Shown: positions 35,485-44,483, counted from the first letter of the stretch. The stretch is DNA of 64,000 nucleotides from Stenotrophomonas maltophilia (GCF_002799155.1 NZ_NERD01000002.1:1178001-1242000); one strand, 5' to 3'. The notes: generated by a model from the sequence alone, not told the origin. Numbers and translations: made by a program.

Positions 35485-35538
35485 GGGGTTCGGCCAACGG
35501 CTGAGCCCCCCGCGGTGTGCGGCAGGATTCGTGGGGTT

Positions 35539-35642
35539 GGCCCTGCGGAGGGATTGCGCAGGGGACGCCGTGAATCCATCCCTGGAGGCTCGGGCGCGCC
35601 ATCCATGGCGCTTACGCCCCTGCGCAATCCCTCCGCAGGGCC
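35539..35642. repeat. Large inverted repeat with perfect 26-bp arms (family L, copy 3)
   Basis: The arms 35539-35564 and 35617-35642 are exact complements. The 52-base centre holds the family core (ACGCCGTGAATCCATCC) and a GCGCCATCCATGGCGC hairpin. It lies in the 324-base gap between gacA and eda, which contains no gene. Confidence 0.8.
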
Positions 35643-35721
35643 ACGGACAGGTTCCGTGCGTCCACCGCGGAATGAAGAAGGAAGAGCAGGAGCGGGTCGC
35701 GCGCTGTGCGCGCTCATAGCC

Positions 35722-35763
35722 TGGGATCGGATCCCTTTCCCTGCGGGAAAGGGCTCTGACCCC
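35722..35763. repeat. GGGTCAGAGCCC-type hairpin (family B, copy 1)
   Basis: An imperfect inverted repeat contains GGATCCCTTTCCC and GGGAAAGGGCTC arms around a 3-base loop, ending in CTGACCCC. Related hairpins occur at 56968 and 63384. It lies between the convergent gacA and eda. Confidence 0.75.
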
Positions 35764-35808
35764 GTGTCGCGGAGCCGGGCATGGGCTCGGCTCTACACCT
35801 GCATCGGC

Positions 35809-36468
35809 TCAGTGGCCGCGCACGCGCTTGATGATCTTGGCGGCGTCGGCGGCGCTGGCGCGCACCTTGTCCCATTCGCCGTTGGCGATCCAGTTGCCCG
35901 GCACCATCCACGAACCGCCGATGCAGACCACGTTCTTCTGCTCGAGGTACTCGGCGGCGGTGTTTTCGGTGATGCCGCCGGTCGGGCACAGCTTGAGGTC
36001 GGCGATCGGGCCGGCCAATCCCTTGATCATCGCCAGGCCACCCACGGCCGTGGCCGGGAACAGCTTGCAGACGCGGAAGCCGCGCGCATACAGCGACAGC
36101 AGCTCGGTCGGCGTGGCCGCGCCCGGCACCACCGGCAGCGGGGCGGCGGCCAGCGCATCGGCCAGCGCCGGCGGCGTACCCGGAGTCACCAGGAAGTCCG
36201 CACCCGCATCGATGGACTGCTGCATCTGCTCCACGGTCAGCACCGTGCCCGCGCCCACCACCACATCCGGCAGCTCGCGCTTGAGCATCGACAGCGCTTC
36301 CATCGCCACCGGCGTACGCAGCGTCAGCTCGATGGCCGGCAGGCCACCTTCCAGCAGCGCCGCACTGACCGCACGCGCCTGGTCCAGCGTATGAATCGTC
36401 ACCACCGGCAGGATGCCCGCCGCACGCAACAGCTCCGCCGCCTTCACCTGATGTTGTTCGATACCCAT
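35809..36468 (-). CDS. eda: KDPG/KHG aldolase
   Basis: This 219-residue class I aldolase splits 2-keto-3-deoxy-6-phosphogluconate into pyruvate and glyceraldehyde-3-phosphate, the last Entner-Doudoroff step. The general base Glu is in AIELTLRT, and the Schiff-base Lys is in RVCKLFPA followed by CPTGGI. The ATG at 36468 begins the conserved region; the 51 codons upstream run into a repeat. A gap of 237 bases with a large palindrome separates it from edd. Confidence 0.95.
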   Translation of the reverse strand: MGIEQHQVKAAELLRAAGILPVVTIHTLDQARAVSAALLEGGLPAIELTLRTPVAMEALSMLKRELPDVVVGAGTVLTVEQMQQSIDAGADFLVTPGTPPALADALAAAPLPVVPGAATPTELLSLYARGFRVCKLFPATAVGGLAMIKGLAGPIADLKLCPTGGITENTAAEYLEQKNVVCIGGSWMVPGNWIANGEWDKVRASAADAAKIIKRVRGH

Positions 36469-36550
36469 AGCTCTGCTTCTGCCTTTGCTTTCGCTCTTGT
36501 TGTGCTTTTCAGTGATCACTTCGCGGCGTTGATGCGCCGGAGAGTGTGAT

Positions 36551-36658
36551 ACGGCGGAGGGCAGGCCGTCGTCAGGACCGTTCGCGCCATGGATGGCGCG
36601 ACCGAGCCTACAGGGATGCATTTACGGCGTGTCCTGGCGACGGCCTGCCCTCCGCCGC
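36551..36658. repeat. Large inverted repeat (family L, copy 4)
   Basis: The arms CGGCGGAGGGCAGGCCGTCG and its near-complement enclose the core in reverse orientation (GCCTACAGGGATG...TTTACGGCG) and a CGCGCCAT/ATGGCGCG hairpin. It fills much of the edd-eda gap. Confidence 0.78.
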
Positions 36659-36705
36659 CGCCAGCAGACTCACCGCCGCAACAAGCCCGTAACGCTCTTC
36701 AACCC

Positions 36706-38622
36706 TCAGGCGTCCTTCGCCTCATGCGGCGCCGCCGCCGCAGCGGCATCGTGCCCCAGCTCATACTCCGCGTCGTACTCCCACGGCCCGCCATCGGCTG
36801 CCGCAGGCCCGCACGAAATCGAAATCGCACCCTGGTCGGCCGGGCCAACCACGCGACGGTTGATCGCGAACAGGTTGCGGCCCAGGTCATGCGCGGCAGG
36901 CGCGGTGTTCGGCGCCAGCGGGCGTGCGGCCCATTCGGCCGCGTCCACCAGCACTTCCAGCGTACCGGCCTCGCCATCAAGGCGGATCATGTCACCCTCG
37001 CGGACCTTGGCCAGCGGACCGCCGCGCGCCGCTTCCGGCGTCACATGGATCGCTGCCGGAATCTTGCCCGAGGCACCGGACAGGCGACCGTCGGTGACCA
37101 GCGCCACGCGCCGGCCCTGGTTTTGCAGCAGGCCCAGCAGCGGCGCCAGCGAATGCAGTTCCGGCATGCCGTTCGCGCGCGGGCCCTGGTAACGCACCAC
37201 CGCCACGAAATGATCGGGCAGCAGCCCACCGGCGTGCAGCTTGTTCAGCACCTGCGGTGCATCGACGACCACCGCCGGTGCTTCGATCGTGCGGAATTGC
37301 GGCTTCACCGCCGACAGCTTGATCAGCGACTTGCCCAGGTTGCCGCGCAGCAGGCGCAGGCCGCCCTGGTGCTCGAACGGATTGTCGACGCCGCGCACCA
37401 CCTCGTCATCGGCGCTGCGTTCCAGGCCGGGCAGGTAGACCAGCTGGCCGTCGCGCAGCTGCGGTTCGCGCGCGTAATCGGCCATGCCGCCACGAGCGAC
37501 GCTGACCAGGTCGCCATGCATCAGGCCGGCCCTGATCAGCTCGCCGAACACGAAGGCCGGGCCGCCGGCGGCCGCGAAACGATTCACGTCGGCGTCGCCG
37601 TTCGGATAGACGCGGGCCAGCAGCGGAACCAGCTGCGACAGTTCGTCGAAGTCGTCCCAGGTCAGCACGATGCCGGCCGCACGCGCCACCGCGATCCAGT
37701 GGATGGTGTGGTTGGTCGAACCGCCGGTAGCCATCAGCGCGATGACCGCGTTGATGATCGCGCGCTCGTCGATGATCCGGCCCAACGGGCGGAAGTCGTC
37801 GCCGAGTGCGGTGATGTCGAGCGCTCGCTCGGTGGCTTCGCGGGTGAGGGCATCGCGCAGCGGCGTACCCGGATTGACGAACGATGCGCCCGGCAGCTGC
37901 ACGCCCATTGCTTCCAGCAGTACCTGGTTGGAATTGGCGGTTCCGTAGAAGGTGCAGGTGCCGGCGCCGTGGTACGACGCGGACTCCGCTTCCAGCAGTT
38001 CCTCGCGGGTGGCTTCGCCGGCAGCGTAGCGCTCGCGCACTTCGGCTTTCTGCTTGTTCGGGATACCCGGGGTCATCGGGCCGGCCGGCACGAACACCGC
38101 CGGCAGATGGCCGAAGGCCAGCGCACCGATCAGCAGGCCCGGCACGATCTTGTCGCACACGCCGAGGTAGACGGTGGTGTCGAACATGTCGTGGCTGAGC
38201 CCGATCGCGGTGGCCTGCGCGATCACATCGCGCGAGAACAGTGACAGTTCCATGCCGCCGCGGCCCTGGGTGACGCCGTCGCACATCGCCGGCACGCCGC
38301 CGGCCACCTGTGCGGTGGCGCCCAGCTCGCGGGCGATCTCGCGGATCTGCTCGGGATAGGTCTCGAACGGCTGATGCGCCGACAGCATGTCGTTGTAGGC
38401 AGTGATGATGCCGAGATTCGGCGTCACGCCGCCGCGCAGGCGGCTCTTGTCGGTGCCGCCGCAGGCGGCGAATCCGTGGGCGAGGTTGCCGCAGCTCAGG
38501 CGGCTGCGGAACGGGCCCTCACGCAGGGAGGCGTCGATCGCGGCCAGGTAAGCGGCGCGCGAAGCGGCGCTGCGGCGGATGACGCGCTCAGTGATGGCTT
38601 GCAGTTGCGGATGGAGGCTCAT
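36706..38622 (-). CDS. edd: Phosphogluconate dehydratase
   Basis: This 638-residue Fe-S dehydratase makes KDPG from 6-phosphogluconate. It has CGGTDKSRLRGG and GVPAMCDGVTQGRGGMELSL in the N-terminal half. VTDGRLSGASGKIPAAIHV near the C-terminus is typical of the IlvD/Edd family. It follows pgl by 58 bases and probably shares the zwf transcript. Confidence 0.95.
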   Translation of the reverse strand: MSLHPQLQAITERVIRRSAASRAAYLAAIDASLREGPFRSRLSCGNLAHGFAACGGTDKSRLRGGVTPNLGIITAYNDMLSAHQPFETYPEQIREIARELGATAQVAGGVPAMCDGVTQGRGGMELSLFSRDVIAQATAIGLSHDMFDTTVYLGVCDKIVPGLLIGALAFGHLPAVFVPAGPMTPGIPNKQKAEVRERYAAGEATREELLEAESASYHGAGTCTFYGTANSNQVLLEAMGVQLPGASFVNPGTPLRDALTREATERALDITALGDDFRPLGRIIDERAIINAVIALMATGGSTNHTIHWIAVARAAGIVLTWDDFDELSQLVPLLARVYPNGDADVNRFAAAGGPAFVFGELIRAGLMHGDLVSVARGGMADYAREPQLRDGQLVYLPGLERSADDEVVRGVDNPFEHQGGLRLLRGNLGKSLIKLSAVKPQFRTIEAPAVVVDAPQVLNKLHAGGLLPDHFVAVVRYQGPRANGMPELHSLAPLLGLLQNQGRRVALVTDGRLSGASGKIPAAIHVTPEAARGGPLAKVREGDMIRLDGEAGTLEVLVDAAEWAARPLAPNTAPAAHDLGRNLFAINRRVVGPADQGAISISCGPAAADGGPWEYDAEYELGHDAAAAAAPHEAKDA

Positions 38623-38680
38623 TGGCTACCGGCGTTCGAGGTGGCGAGAGGCAAGCGGCGGCACGGCGCCGCCGCCGACA

Positions 38681-39406
38681 TCAATCAGCCCAGTGGACGC
38701 GCAGGCGCGCGCCGTCCAGGTTGATCGCATTGAGGATCGGGTACTGCTGGGCATCGTTGCTGTCCAGCGCCTGGCGCAGCACCTGCAGCTTCTGCTTGCC
38801 GCGCAGCAGCAGCAGGCGCTGGCGGCACTGGCGCAGGCCGTGCGGGGTCAGGGTGATGCGCAGCGGCCACTGGTTCGCGCCTGGGCAGCCGGTGGCATCC
38901 AGCGCCGCGTAGGGCAGGGTGCTTTCCAGTGCACGGGCCAGGTCCTTCGAGCCCGGGAACAGCGAGGCGGTGTGGCCGTCGTTGCCCATGCCCAGTGCCA
39001 CCAGGCTCGGCGGCTGGCTGTGCTGGGCCTGCAGGTTGGCGGTGTACACGCACTCGGGCAGTGGCTTGCCGATGCGCACCAGCGGATCGAAATGCGCACC
39101 TTCGGCGCGCTTGAGCAGGTGTTCGCGCACCAGCCAGGCGTTGCTGTCGCGATCCTGCGGCGACAGCCAGCGCTCATCGGCCAGGCTCACTTCCACGCGG
39201 TCCCAGTGCACGTCCAGTTCGGCCAGCGCCTGGTAGACCGGTGCCGGCGTGGTGCCGCCAGACAACAGGATGCGGGCGCGGCCCACTTCGTTGATGTCGT
39301 GGTTGAGGGTCTGCGCCATCTCGGCGGCCACCGCCTCGATCCAGCCATCGGCATCGCCGTGCTGGATGAACTCGATGCGGTCGTCGTGGAAAGTGGTGGG
39401 GCTCAT
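38681..39406 (-). CDS. pgl: 6-phosphogluconolactonase
   Basis: This 241-residue DevB-type lactonase hydrolyses 6-phosphogluconolactone. It contains LLSGGTTPAPVYQALAEL, SLADERWLSPQDRDSN and LGMGNDGHTASLFPGS, the family signatures. The ATG follows AGGAG and overlaps the glk stop as ATGA. Confidence 0.94.
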   Translation of the reverse strand: MSPTTFHDDRIEFIQHGDADGWIEAVAAEMAQTLNHDINEVGRARILLSGGTTPAPVYQALAELDVHWDRVEVSLADERWLSPQDRDSNAWLVREHLLKRAEGAHFDPLVRIGKPLPECVYTANLQAQHSQPPSLVALGMGNDGHTASLFPGSKDLARALESTLPYAALDATGCPGANQWPLRITLTPHGLRQCRQRLLLLRGKQKLQVLRQALDSNDAQQYPILNAINLDGARLRVHWAD

Positions 39407-40410
39407 GCGGCAACTCCTGGTGCGTCACGTTCGGCGTCGGCGGCATAGGCGGCGGCGCCCAGCAATCCAGCGTGGGGATGCATCACCGCCAACGATGGCA
39501 CGCGCGCCATGATCGAAGAGAAGCGGCCCTTATGTTCGAAGCGCTGGCGGAAACCGGAGTGCTGCAGCGAATCGAGCATCTTCGGGGTCAGTCCGCCGGT
39601 CAGGAACACGCCGTCCCAGGCGCCCTGGGTCAGCACCAGGTCACCGGCGATCGCGCCGAACACAGCGCAGAACACGTCGACGGTGCGCATCGCCTGCGGG
39701 TCGCCATGCAGTGCTCGGGCCGTCACGTCCACCGGCTGCAGCTGGCCCGGGTCGATACCGGCCATTTCGCATACCGCACGATGGATGTTGACCAGGCCGG
39801 GGCCGCAGATCAGGCGCTCGTTGGAAACGCGACCGAACTGCTCGGACAGGATCTCCAGGATGCGGATCTCCTCCGGGGTCCCCGGCGGGAAGCTGACATG
39901 GCCGCCCTCTGTTTCCAGCGGATAGCAGCGGCCGTGACGCAGGATCAGGCCACCGACACCCAGGCCGGTACCGGGGCCGATCACCGCGTAGTTGCGCGGC
40001 TGGCCCGGCTTGCCCGGGACCCAGGCGGCACCGCCGACCTGGACCACGTCCTCGGGCTGCAGCAGTGAAATGGCCATCGCCTGTGCGGCGAAGTCATTGA
40101 TCAGGTGCAGTTCGTCGAAGCCGAGCATGGCGGCGGTGCGGCTGCGCGAGATCACCCACGGATGGTTGGTGATGCGTGCTTCGTCACCATCCACGCGACC
40201 GGCCACTGCGAACACGCCGCGGCTGGCCGTGGCGCCGATCTGTTCCAGATGGTGGCGCGCGGCATCACCCAGCGACGGGAACTCCGCCACCGCGTACTCA
40301 CGGATGCTGTCCTTCTGCAGTGGCGCGTCCTGGGAGGTGTCGGCCAGGGCGAAGCGGGCGTTGGTGCCACCGATGTCGGCGACCAGCACCGGCTGCGAGC
40401 TGGCACTCAT
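39403..40410 (-). CDS. glk: Glucokinase
   Basis: This 335-residue proteobacterial glucokinase has the phosphate motif LVADIGGTNARFAL and LINDFAAQAMA. It also has the substrate Glu region ETEGGHVSFPP and FLTGGLTPKM. It makes glucose-6-phosphate for the downstream enzymes. The start overlaps the zwf stop by four bases; the 97-codon extension upstream is zwf in another frame. Confidence 0.95.
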   Translation of the reverse strand: MSASSQPVLVADIGGTNARFALADTSQDAPLQKDSIREYAVAEFPSLGDAARHHLEQIGATASRGVFAVAGRVDGDEARITNHPWVISRSRTAAMLGFDELHLINDFAAQAMAISLLQPEDVVQVGGAAWVPGKPGQPRNYAVIGPGTGLGVGGLILRHGRCYPLETEGGHVSFPPGTPEEIRILEILSEQFGRVSNERLICGPGLVNIHRAVCEMAGIDPGQLQPVDVTARALHGDPQAMRTVDVFCAVFGAIAGDLVLTQGAWDGVFLTGGLTPKMLDSLQHSGFRQRFEHKGRFSSIMARVPSLAVMHPHAGLLGAAAYAADAERDAPGVAA

Positions 40411-41843
40411 GCCGACGCTCCGCTGTCCGGCGCATCCACGCCCTGCGGCAGGAACTCGCCCGCGTTGGCCGGACCCCACTGGCCAGCGGGGTAGGGCTCC
40501 AGCGGCAGCTTGGCGTCCTTCCAGGCGTCGGCGACGCTGTCGATCCACGCCCAGGCGGCACGCACTTCGTCGTCGCGCACGAACAGCGTGTGGTTGCCGT
40601 TGAAGGCATCCAGGAACAGGCGTTCGTAGGCGATGCGGCGGTGCAGGCCGGTCGGCACCGACAGTTCCAGTTCCAGCGGGTGCAGTTCCAGCGCGCCCCA
40701 TTCCGGGCCGGCCAGGCTGCTCATCAAGCCCAGTTCGATGTTCTCCTGCGGCTGCAGCTGGAACACCAGGCGGTTCGGTGCGGCCTGCGCGCGCTGCGGG
40801 CGTTCGAACAGCCAGTGGGTGACCGGCTTCAGCGTGACCACCACGCGGGTGGTGCGTTCGGGCAGGCGCTTGCCGGTGACCAGGTGGAACGGCACGCCGC
40901 TCCAGCGCCAGTTGTCGATGTGCGCGGTGACACCGGCGAAGGTTTCCACGTCGCTGCCTTCCGGTGGCTGGTAGGCCTGCGCGGGCTGGCCATTGATGGT
41001 GCCAGCGGTGTAGCGGCCACGGATGCTGTCACGCGCGGCGTGCTTGGCATCGAGCGGGCGCAGGGCGCGCAGCACCTTGACCTTCTCGTCGCGGATGCGA
41101 TCGGCTTCCAGCGAGGCCGGCGGTTCCATCGCCACCATGCACAGCAGCTGGAGGATGTGGCTCTGCACCATGTCGCGCAGCGCGCCGGAGCGGGCGTAAT
41201 AGGCATCGCGGCCATCCACGCCTTCGCTTTCGGCCACCAGGATGTGCACCGATTCGATGTAGTTGCGGTTCCACACCGCTTCCAGCAGCGTGTTGCCGAA
41301 GCGCAGCGCGATCAGGTTCTGCACCGCTGCCTTGCCCAGGTAATGGTCGAGGCGGAACACGCGGTCCTCGTCGATCCACTGGCCGATGGTGCTGATGATT
41401 TCCTCGGCGCTCTCGCTGTCGCTGCCGATCGGCTTTTCCAGCATCAGGCGTGCCGGTGCGGCGAGGGCGCCGCCCTTGGCCAGGCCTTCGCAGGTGGAGA
41501 TGTATAGGCCCGGCGGAATGGCCAGGTAGCTGACGCACTTGCGGTGCACCAGGTCGGCGACCGCGGCGGCCACCGAGTCGACGTCGCGCAGGTCCACCGA
41601 ACGGTAGTCGATGCGGCGCAGCAGGGCGCCGATGTCTTCCTGCGTGGCCATCGGCATGGCCTGTTGCAGTCGCGGCCGCAGGATGTCATGGAAGGCTTCG
41701 GTGTCATGCCCGGACAGGGCCAGCGCGCGGATGCGGAAATCCTCCGGCAGCAGGCCGTCGCCAAGCAGGCGAAGCAGCGAAGGGAACAGGTAGCGCTGGG
41801 CCAGATCACCTGTGGCACCGAACAGGAAGAGGGTGTCGTGCAT
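40407..41843 (-). CDS. zwf: Glucose-6-phosphate dehydrogenase, atypical motifs
   Basis: This 478-residue protein is clearly in the Zwf family and heads the zwf-glk-pgl-edd run. It has GATGDLA near the start, RLDHYLGK in the active site and MVQSHILQ with the catalytic His. Two usually fixed positions differ: GDLAQRY has Tyr18 where the family has Lys (GDLA-RK), and DHYLGK is followed by Ala instead of Glu. Both were checked on the nucleotide sequence. The Lys change lies in the coenzyme/substrate region. The start at 41843 is the ATG giving MHDTLFLFGATGD. Confidence 0.88.
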   Translation of the reverse strand: MHDTLFLFGATGDLAQRYLFPSLLRLLGDGLLPEDFRIRALALSGHDTEAFHDILRPRLQQAMPMATQEDIGALLRRIDYRSVDLRDVDSVAAAVADLVHRKCVSYLAIPPGLYISTCEGLAKGGALAAPARLMLEKPIGSDSESAEEIISTIGQWIDEDRVFRLDHYLGKAAVQNLIALRFGNTLLEAVWNRNYIESVHILVAESEGVDGRDAYYARSGALRDMVQSHILQLLCMVAMEPPASLEADRIRDEKVKVLRALRPLDAKHAARDSIRGRYTAGTINGQPAQAYQPPEGSDVETFAGVTAHIDNWRWSGVPFHLVTGKRLPERTTRVVVTLKPVTHWLFERPQRAQAAPNRLVFQLQPQENIELGLMSSLAGPEWGALELHPLELELSVPTGLHRRIAYERLFLDAFNGNHTLFVRDDEVRAAWAWIDSVADAWKDAKLPLEPYPAGQWGPANAGEFLPQGVDAPDSGASA

Positions 41844-42050
41844 CGCTCGAGTTTCAGATCCGGGTGACATCGTTGTCAATCGCTTCATGGCTGGGTTCGG
41901 GGGACATCCGCGCAACTGCCTGTCCGAGGTTCGTCAGGGGCGTTTTCCGGGGTGCCGGAAGACGGTTCCATTCGAAACCACTGCCTCGGCGGAACCTTCG
42001 TTCAACCGCCGACGCAGATCGGTGCGCACCGATCATCGGATAGTGCCACG

Positions 42051-42064
42051 TGAAAACGTTTACA
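42051..42064. promoter_or_regulatory. LacI-family-type operator between zwf and ugpC-like gene
   Basis: TGAAAACGTTTACA is a near-perfect palindrome of the TGnAAACGnTTnCA type bound by LacI/GalR-family repressors. It is 208 bases from the zwf start and 131 from the ATPase start, inside a 352-base divergent region that holds no gene. No LacI-type regulator is in the window. Confidence 0.6.
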
Positions 42065-42195
42065 TGGCAGAATGGGCAACTGTATTCGATTGCAGTGCTC
42101 GCCGTCATGCGGCAGGCGCGCAATCATCACTGCCATCGGGAGGGCCGAGGCAGTCCCAAAAGACAGCCCGGCTTCGGGCGGACCGGATAGGTGAT

Positions 42196-43278
42196 ATGGC
42201 AAAAGTGCAGTTGCAGGGTGTGCGCAAGGTCTATGACAACGGCCAGGTCGCGGTGAAGGACGCCAGCTTCGAAGTCGCCGATGGCGAACTGATGGTGCTG
42301 GTCGGTCCATCCGGCTGTGGCAAGTCGACCCTGCTGCGGATGGTGGCTGGCCTGGAGGAGATCAGCGGCGGCACGCTGACCATCGGTGATCGCGTGGTCA
42401 ACGACGTGGCGCCGAAGGATCGCGACATCGCGATGGTGTTCCAGAGCTACGCGCTGTACCCGCACATGACCGTGGCCGAGAACCTGGCCTTCGGGTTGAA
42501 GCTGCGTGGTCATGACAAGGCGACCATCGACAGGCGCATCGCTGAGGCGGCGCAGACGCTGGGCCTGACCGAGATGATGGACAAGCTGCCCAAGGCGATG
42601 TCCGGCGGCCAGCGCCAGCGTGTTGCGCTGGGCCGCGCACTGGTGCGCGAGCCGGCGGTGTTCCTGCTCGACGAGCCGCTGTCCAACCTCGACGCCAAGC
42701 TGCGCCACAGCGTGCGCACCGAGATCGCGCAGCTGCACCGCAAGCTCGGCACCACCATGATCTACGTGACGCACGACCAGGTCGAAGCGATGACCCTGGG
42801 CCAGCGCATCGTGGTGCTGAAGGATGGCGTCATCCAGCAGATCGATACGCCGATGGCGCTGTACGACCGCCCGGCCAACCTGTTCGTGGCCGGCTTCCTC
42901 GGCAGCCCGGCGATGAACGTGCTGCGCGGCACGCTGCAGGGCGATGCTGGTGGCGTGACCGTGGTCGACGGCGAGTGGCGTGCACCGCTGGGCCAGGCCA
43001 AGATCGATCCGGCGTGGCTGCAGAAGCCGATCGCGGTGGGTGTGCGCCCGGAACACCTGCAGCCGGCGGGCGCCGATGACGCGCACGCGTTCGTCGCACG
43101 CATCGAAGGCATCGAGCCGGTCGGCAACGAGATCTTCGTCAACCTGAGCAGTGGCCAGCACGCGCTGACCATGCGCGTGGCGCCGCAGGCGCTGCCCGCG
43201 GTGGGCCAGGACATCCGCGTGGCGATCCAGCCGCAGGGCCTGCATTTCTTCAACGCCGAGAGCGGCGTGCGCCTGTAA
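42196..43278 (+). CDS. Sugar-type ABC transporter ATPase (MalK/UgpC-like)
   Basis: This 360-residue ATPase has Walker A GPSGCGKST, the signature MSGGQRQRVALGRAL, Walker B VFLLDEPLSNLD and a C-terminal OB-type regulatory region (AVGVRPEHLQP). These place it in the MalK/UgpC/MsmX group. No permease or binding-protein gene is adjacent, so it may serve transporters encoded elsewhere. The ATG at 42196 begins MAKVQLQGVRKVY. It is divergent from zwf, which suggests carbohydrate-linked control. Confidence 0.9.
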   Translation: MAKVQLQGVRKVYDNGQVAVKDASFEVADGELMVLVGPSGCGKSTLLRMVAGLEEISGGTLTIGDRVVNDVAPKDRDIAMVFQSYALYPHMTVAENLAFGLKLRGHDKATIDRRIAEAAQTLGLTEMMDKLPKAMSGGQRQRVALGRALVREPAVFLLDEPLSNLDAKLRHSVRTEIAQLHRKLGTTMIYVTHDQVEAMTLGQRIVVLKDGVIQQIDTPMALYDRPANLFVAGFLGSPAMNVLRGTLQGDAGGVTVVDGEWRAPLGQAKIDPAWLQKPIAVGVRPEHLQPAGADDAHAFVARIEGIEPVGNEIFVNLSSGQHALTMRVAPQALPAVGQDIRVAIQPQGLHFFNAESGVRL

Positions 43279-43281
43279 CGG

Positions 43282-43308
43282 GTAGTGCCGGCCAGCGGCC
43301 GGCACTAT
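43282..43308 (+). repeat. SMAG-type palindrome
   Basis: GTAG is followed by TGCCGGCC-AGC-GGCCGGCA directly after the ATPase stop. It is a close copy of the element at 30704, in the opposite orientation. Confidence 0.82.
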
Positions 43309-43359
43309 CACTTCTTCGCCGGAGGCGTGCGGACCAACGGTCCGCCCCACCGGGTTGAG

Positions 43360-43382
43360 TTAGATCCACGCCATGCGTGGAT
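43360..43382 (+). repeat. SMAG-type palindrome, GTAG degenerated
   Basis: TTAG followed by ATCCACGC-CAT-GCGTGGAT is the same palindrome as at 16698, but the GTAG tetranucleotide is altered. A GCGGACC/GGTCCGC hairpin lies just upstream (43329-43345). Confidence 0.75.
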
Positions 43383-43397
43383 GAGAACCCGACAGAT

Positions 43398-44273
43398 TCA
43401 GCGCGCCAGGCCATCCAGCAGCGGCATGCGCTGCGCCACCGCATCATCCACCTGCAGATCAGCATCGCTGGCTTCCAGCGGCAGCACCGCCAGTGCCAGG
43501 TCACCGGCCACGCAGGCGATCGTGCCCAGCGCCGCGCCGTCCTGCTGGACGCCGTCGCCGGCCTGTGCCGGTGTGGCGGTATGCAGCAGCTGCACCGCAC
43601 GCTTGGCTTTCCCGAGGAAGTGGGTGCGGGCGACGATTTCCTGGCCGGGATAGCAGCCCTTCTTCACGCTGTAGCCGTTCAGGCGGTCCAGGCCCAGCTG
43701 CTGCGGGGTCCACACTTCGCGCTGGCTTTCTTCCAGTCGCGGCAGGCCGTAGCGCAGGTCGGCCTGGCGCCAGGCCAGGGCGAAGGTGGCCTCATCGGCT
43801 TCGCTGCTGCCGGCGAAGGCGTCGGCAGCACCAATGCACAGGGTGCGCGGCAGGGCATCGCTGCCCAGGTCCAGCTCCCAACCGTCACCTGAGGTCTGCG
43901 CAATCGCGGCGCCGCTGGCGGCCTCGGGTGCGGTGAACGCGCCGGCCACGGCCAGGTCGTTGCGCAGCAGTACCTTCACCTTGCGGCGGAACACGAAGCG
44001 CTGCAGTTGCGACGCAATTGCATCGGCGTCGCCGTCGGCCAGCACCAGCATCACATGGTCTTGCGCCAGCCGAAGCAGCTGGAACACCGCCAGGGTGCGG
44101 CCCTTGGCGCTCAGCCAGGCACTCCATTGCCAGTGCTGCGGGGGCAGGGCGGTGACATCGCTGCTGAACTGGGCGTGGGCGAAGACGGCCGCATCCGGGC
44201 CTTGCAGGCTCAGCAGCTGGTGGCCGGACAGGCGCGGATATCCGACGAAAGCAGGGGGCAGGTTGTCAGGCAC
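43398..44273 (-). CDS. ygfZ: YgfZ-type folate-binding Fe-S repair protein
   Basis: This 291-residue protein is related to the T-protein of glycine cleavage. It carries the YgfZ signature KKGCYPGQEIVAR with its conserved Cys. YgfZ helps keep Fe-S enzymes active, in a folate-dependent manner. I chose GTG 44273 (MPDNLPPAF). The track-length alternative starts at a TTG within the divergent small gene. It sits immediately beside succinate dehydrogenase genes, whose SdhB subunit carries three Fe-S clusters. Confidence 0.88.
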   Translation of the reverse strand: MPDNLPPAFVGYPRLSGHQLLSLQGPDAAVFAHAQFSSDVTALPPQHWQWSAWLSAKGRTLAVFQLLRLAQDHVMLVLADGDADAIASQLQRFVFRRKVKVLLRNDLAVAGAFTAPEAASGAAIAQTSGDGWELDLGSDALPRTLCIGAADAFAGSSEADEATFALAWRQADLRYGLPRLEESQREVWTPQQLGLDRLNGYSVKKGCYPGQEIVARTHFLGKAKRAVQLLHTATPAQAGDGVQQDGAALGTIACVAGDLALAVLPLEASDADLQVDDAVAQRMPLLDGLAR

Positions 44274-44312
44274 GTGAACGAGGTCTAAAATTTGTGCGTT
44301 GCGAGACCGAAC

Positions 44313-44483
44313 ATGATAGGCCAAACAACCCCCACTCCCGACGACGAATCTGAAGCCCCGCTGGTCCCTGCGGCACCCGTGCCCGTGGAACAGGAAAAAG
44401 CAGAGGAATTCGGCGGCCGCGGCGGACTCGATCCGGTGCGGTATGGCGATTGGGAGAAAAACGGACGCTGCATCGATTTCTGA
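44313..44483 (+). CDS. DUF1674 / SDHAF4-like small protein
   Basis: This 56-residue protein ends in GGRGGLDPVRYGDWEKNGRC, the DUF1674 signature shared with the eukaryotic succinate dehydrogenase assembly factor SDHAF4. The N-terminal half is Pro/Ala/Glu-rich and probably disordered. In eukaryotes this factor binds the flavinylated SDHA subunit. Its place just before sdhC strongly supports a similar job here. The ATG at 44313 was preferred over an upstream GTG at 44292. Confidence 0.85.
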   Translation: MIGQTTPTPDDESEAPLVPAAPVPVEQEKAEEFGGRGGLDPVRYGDWEKNGRCIDF

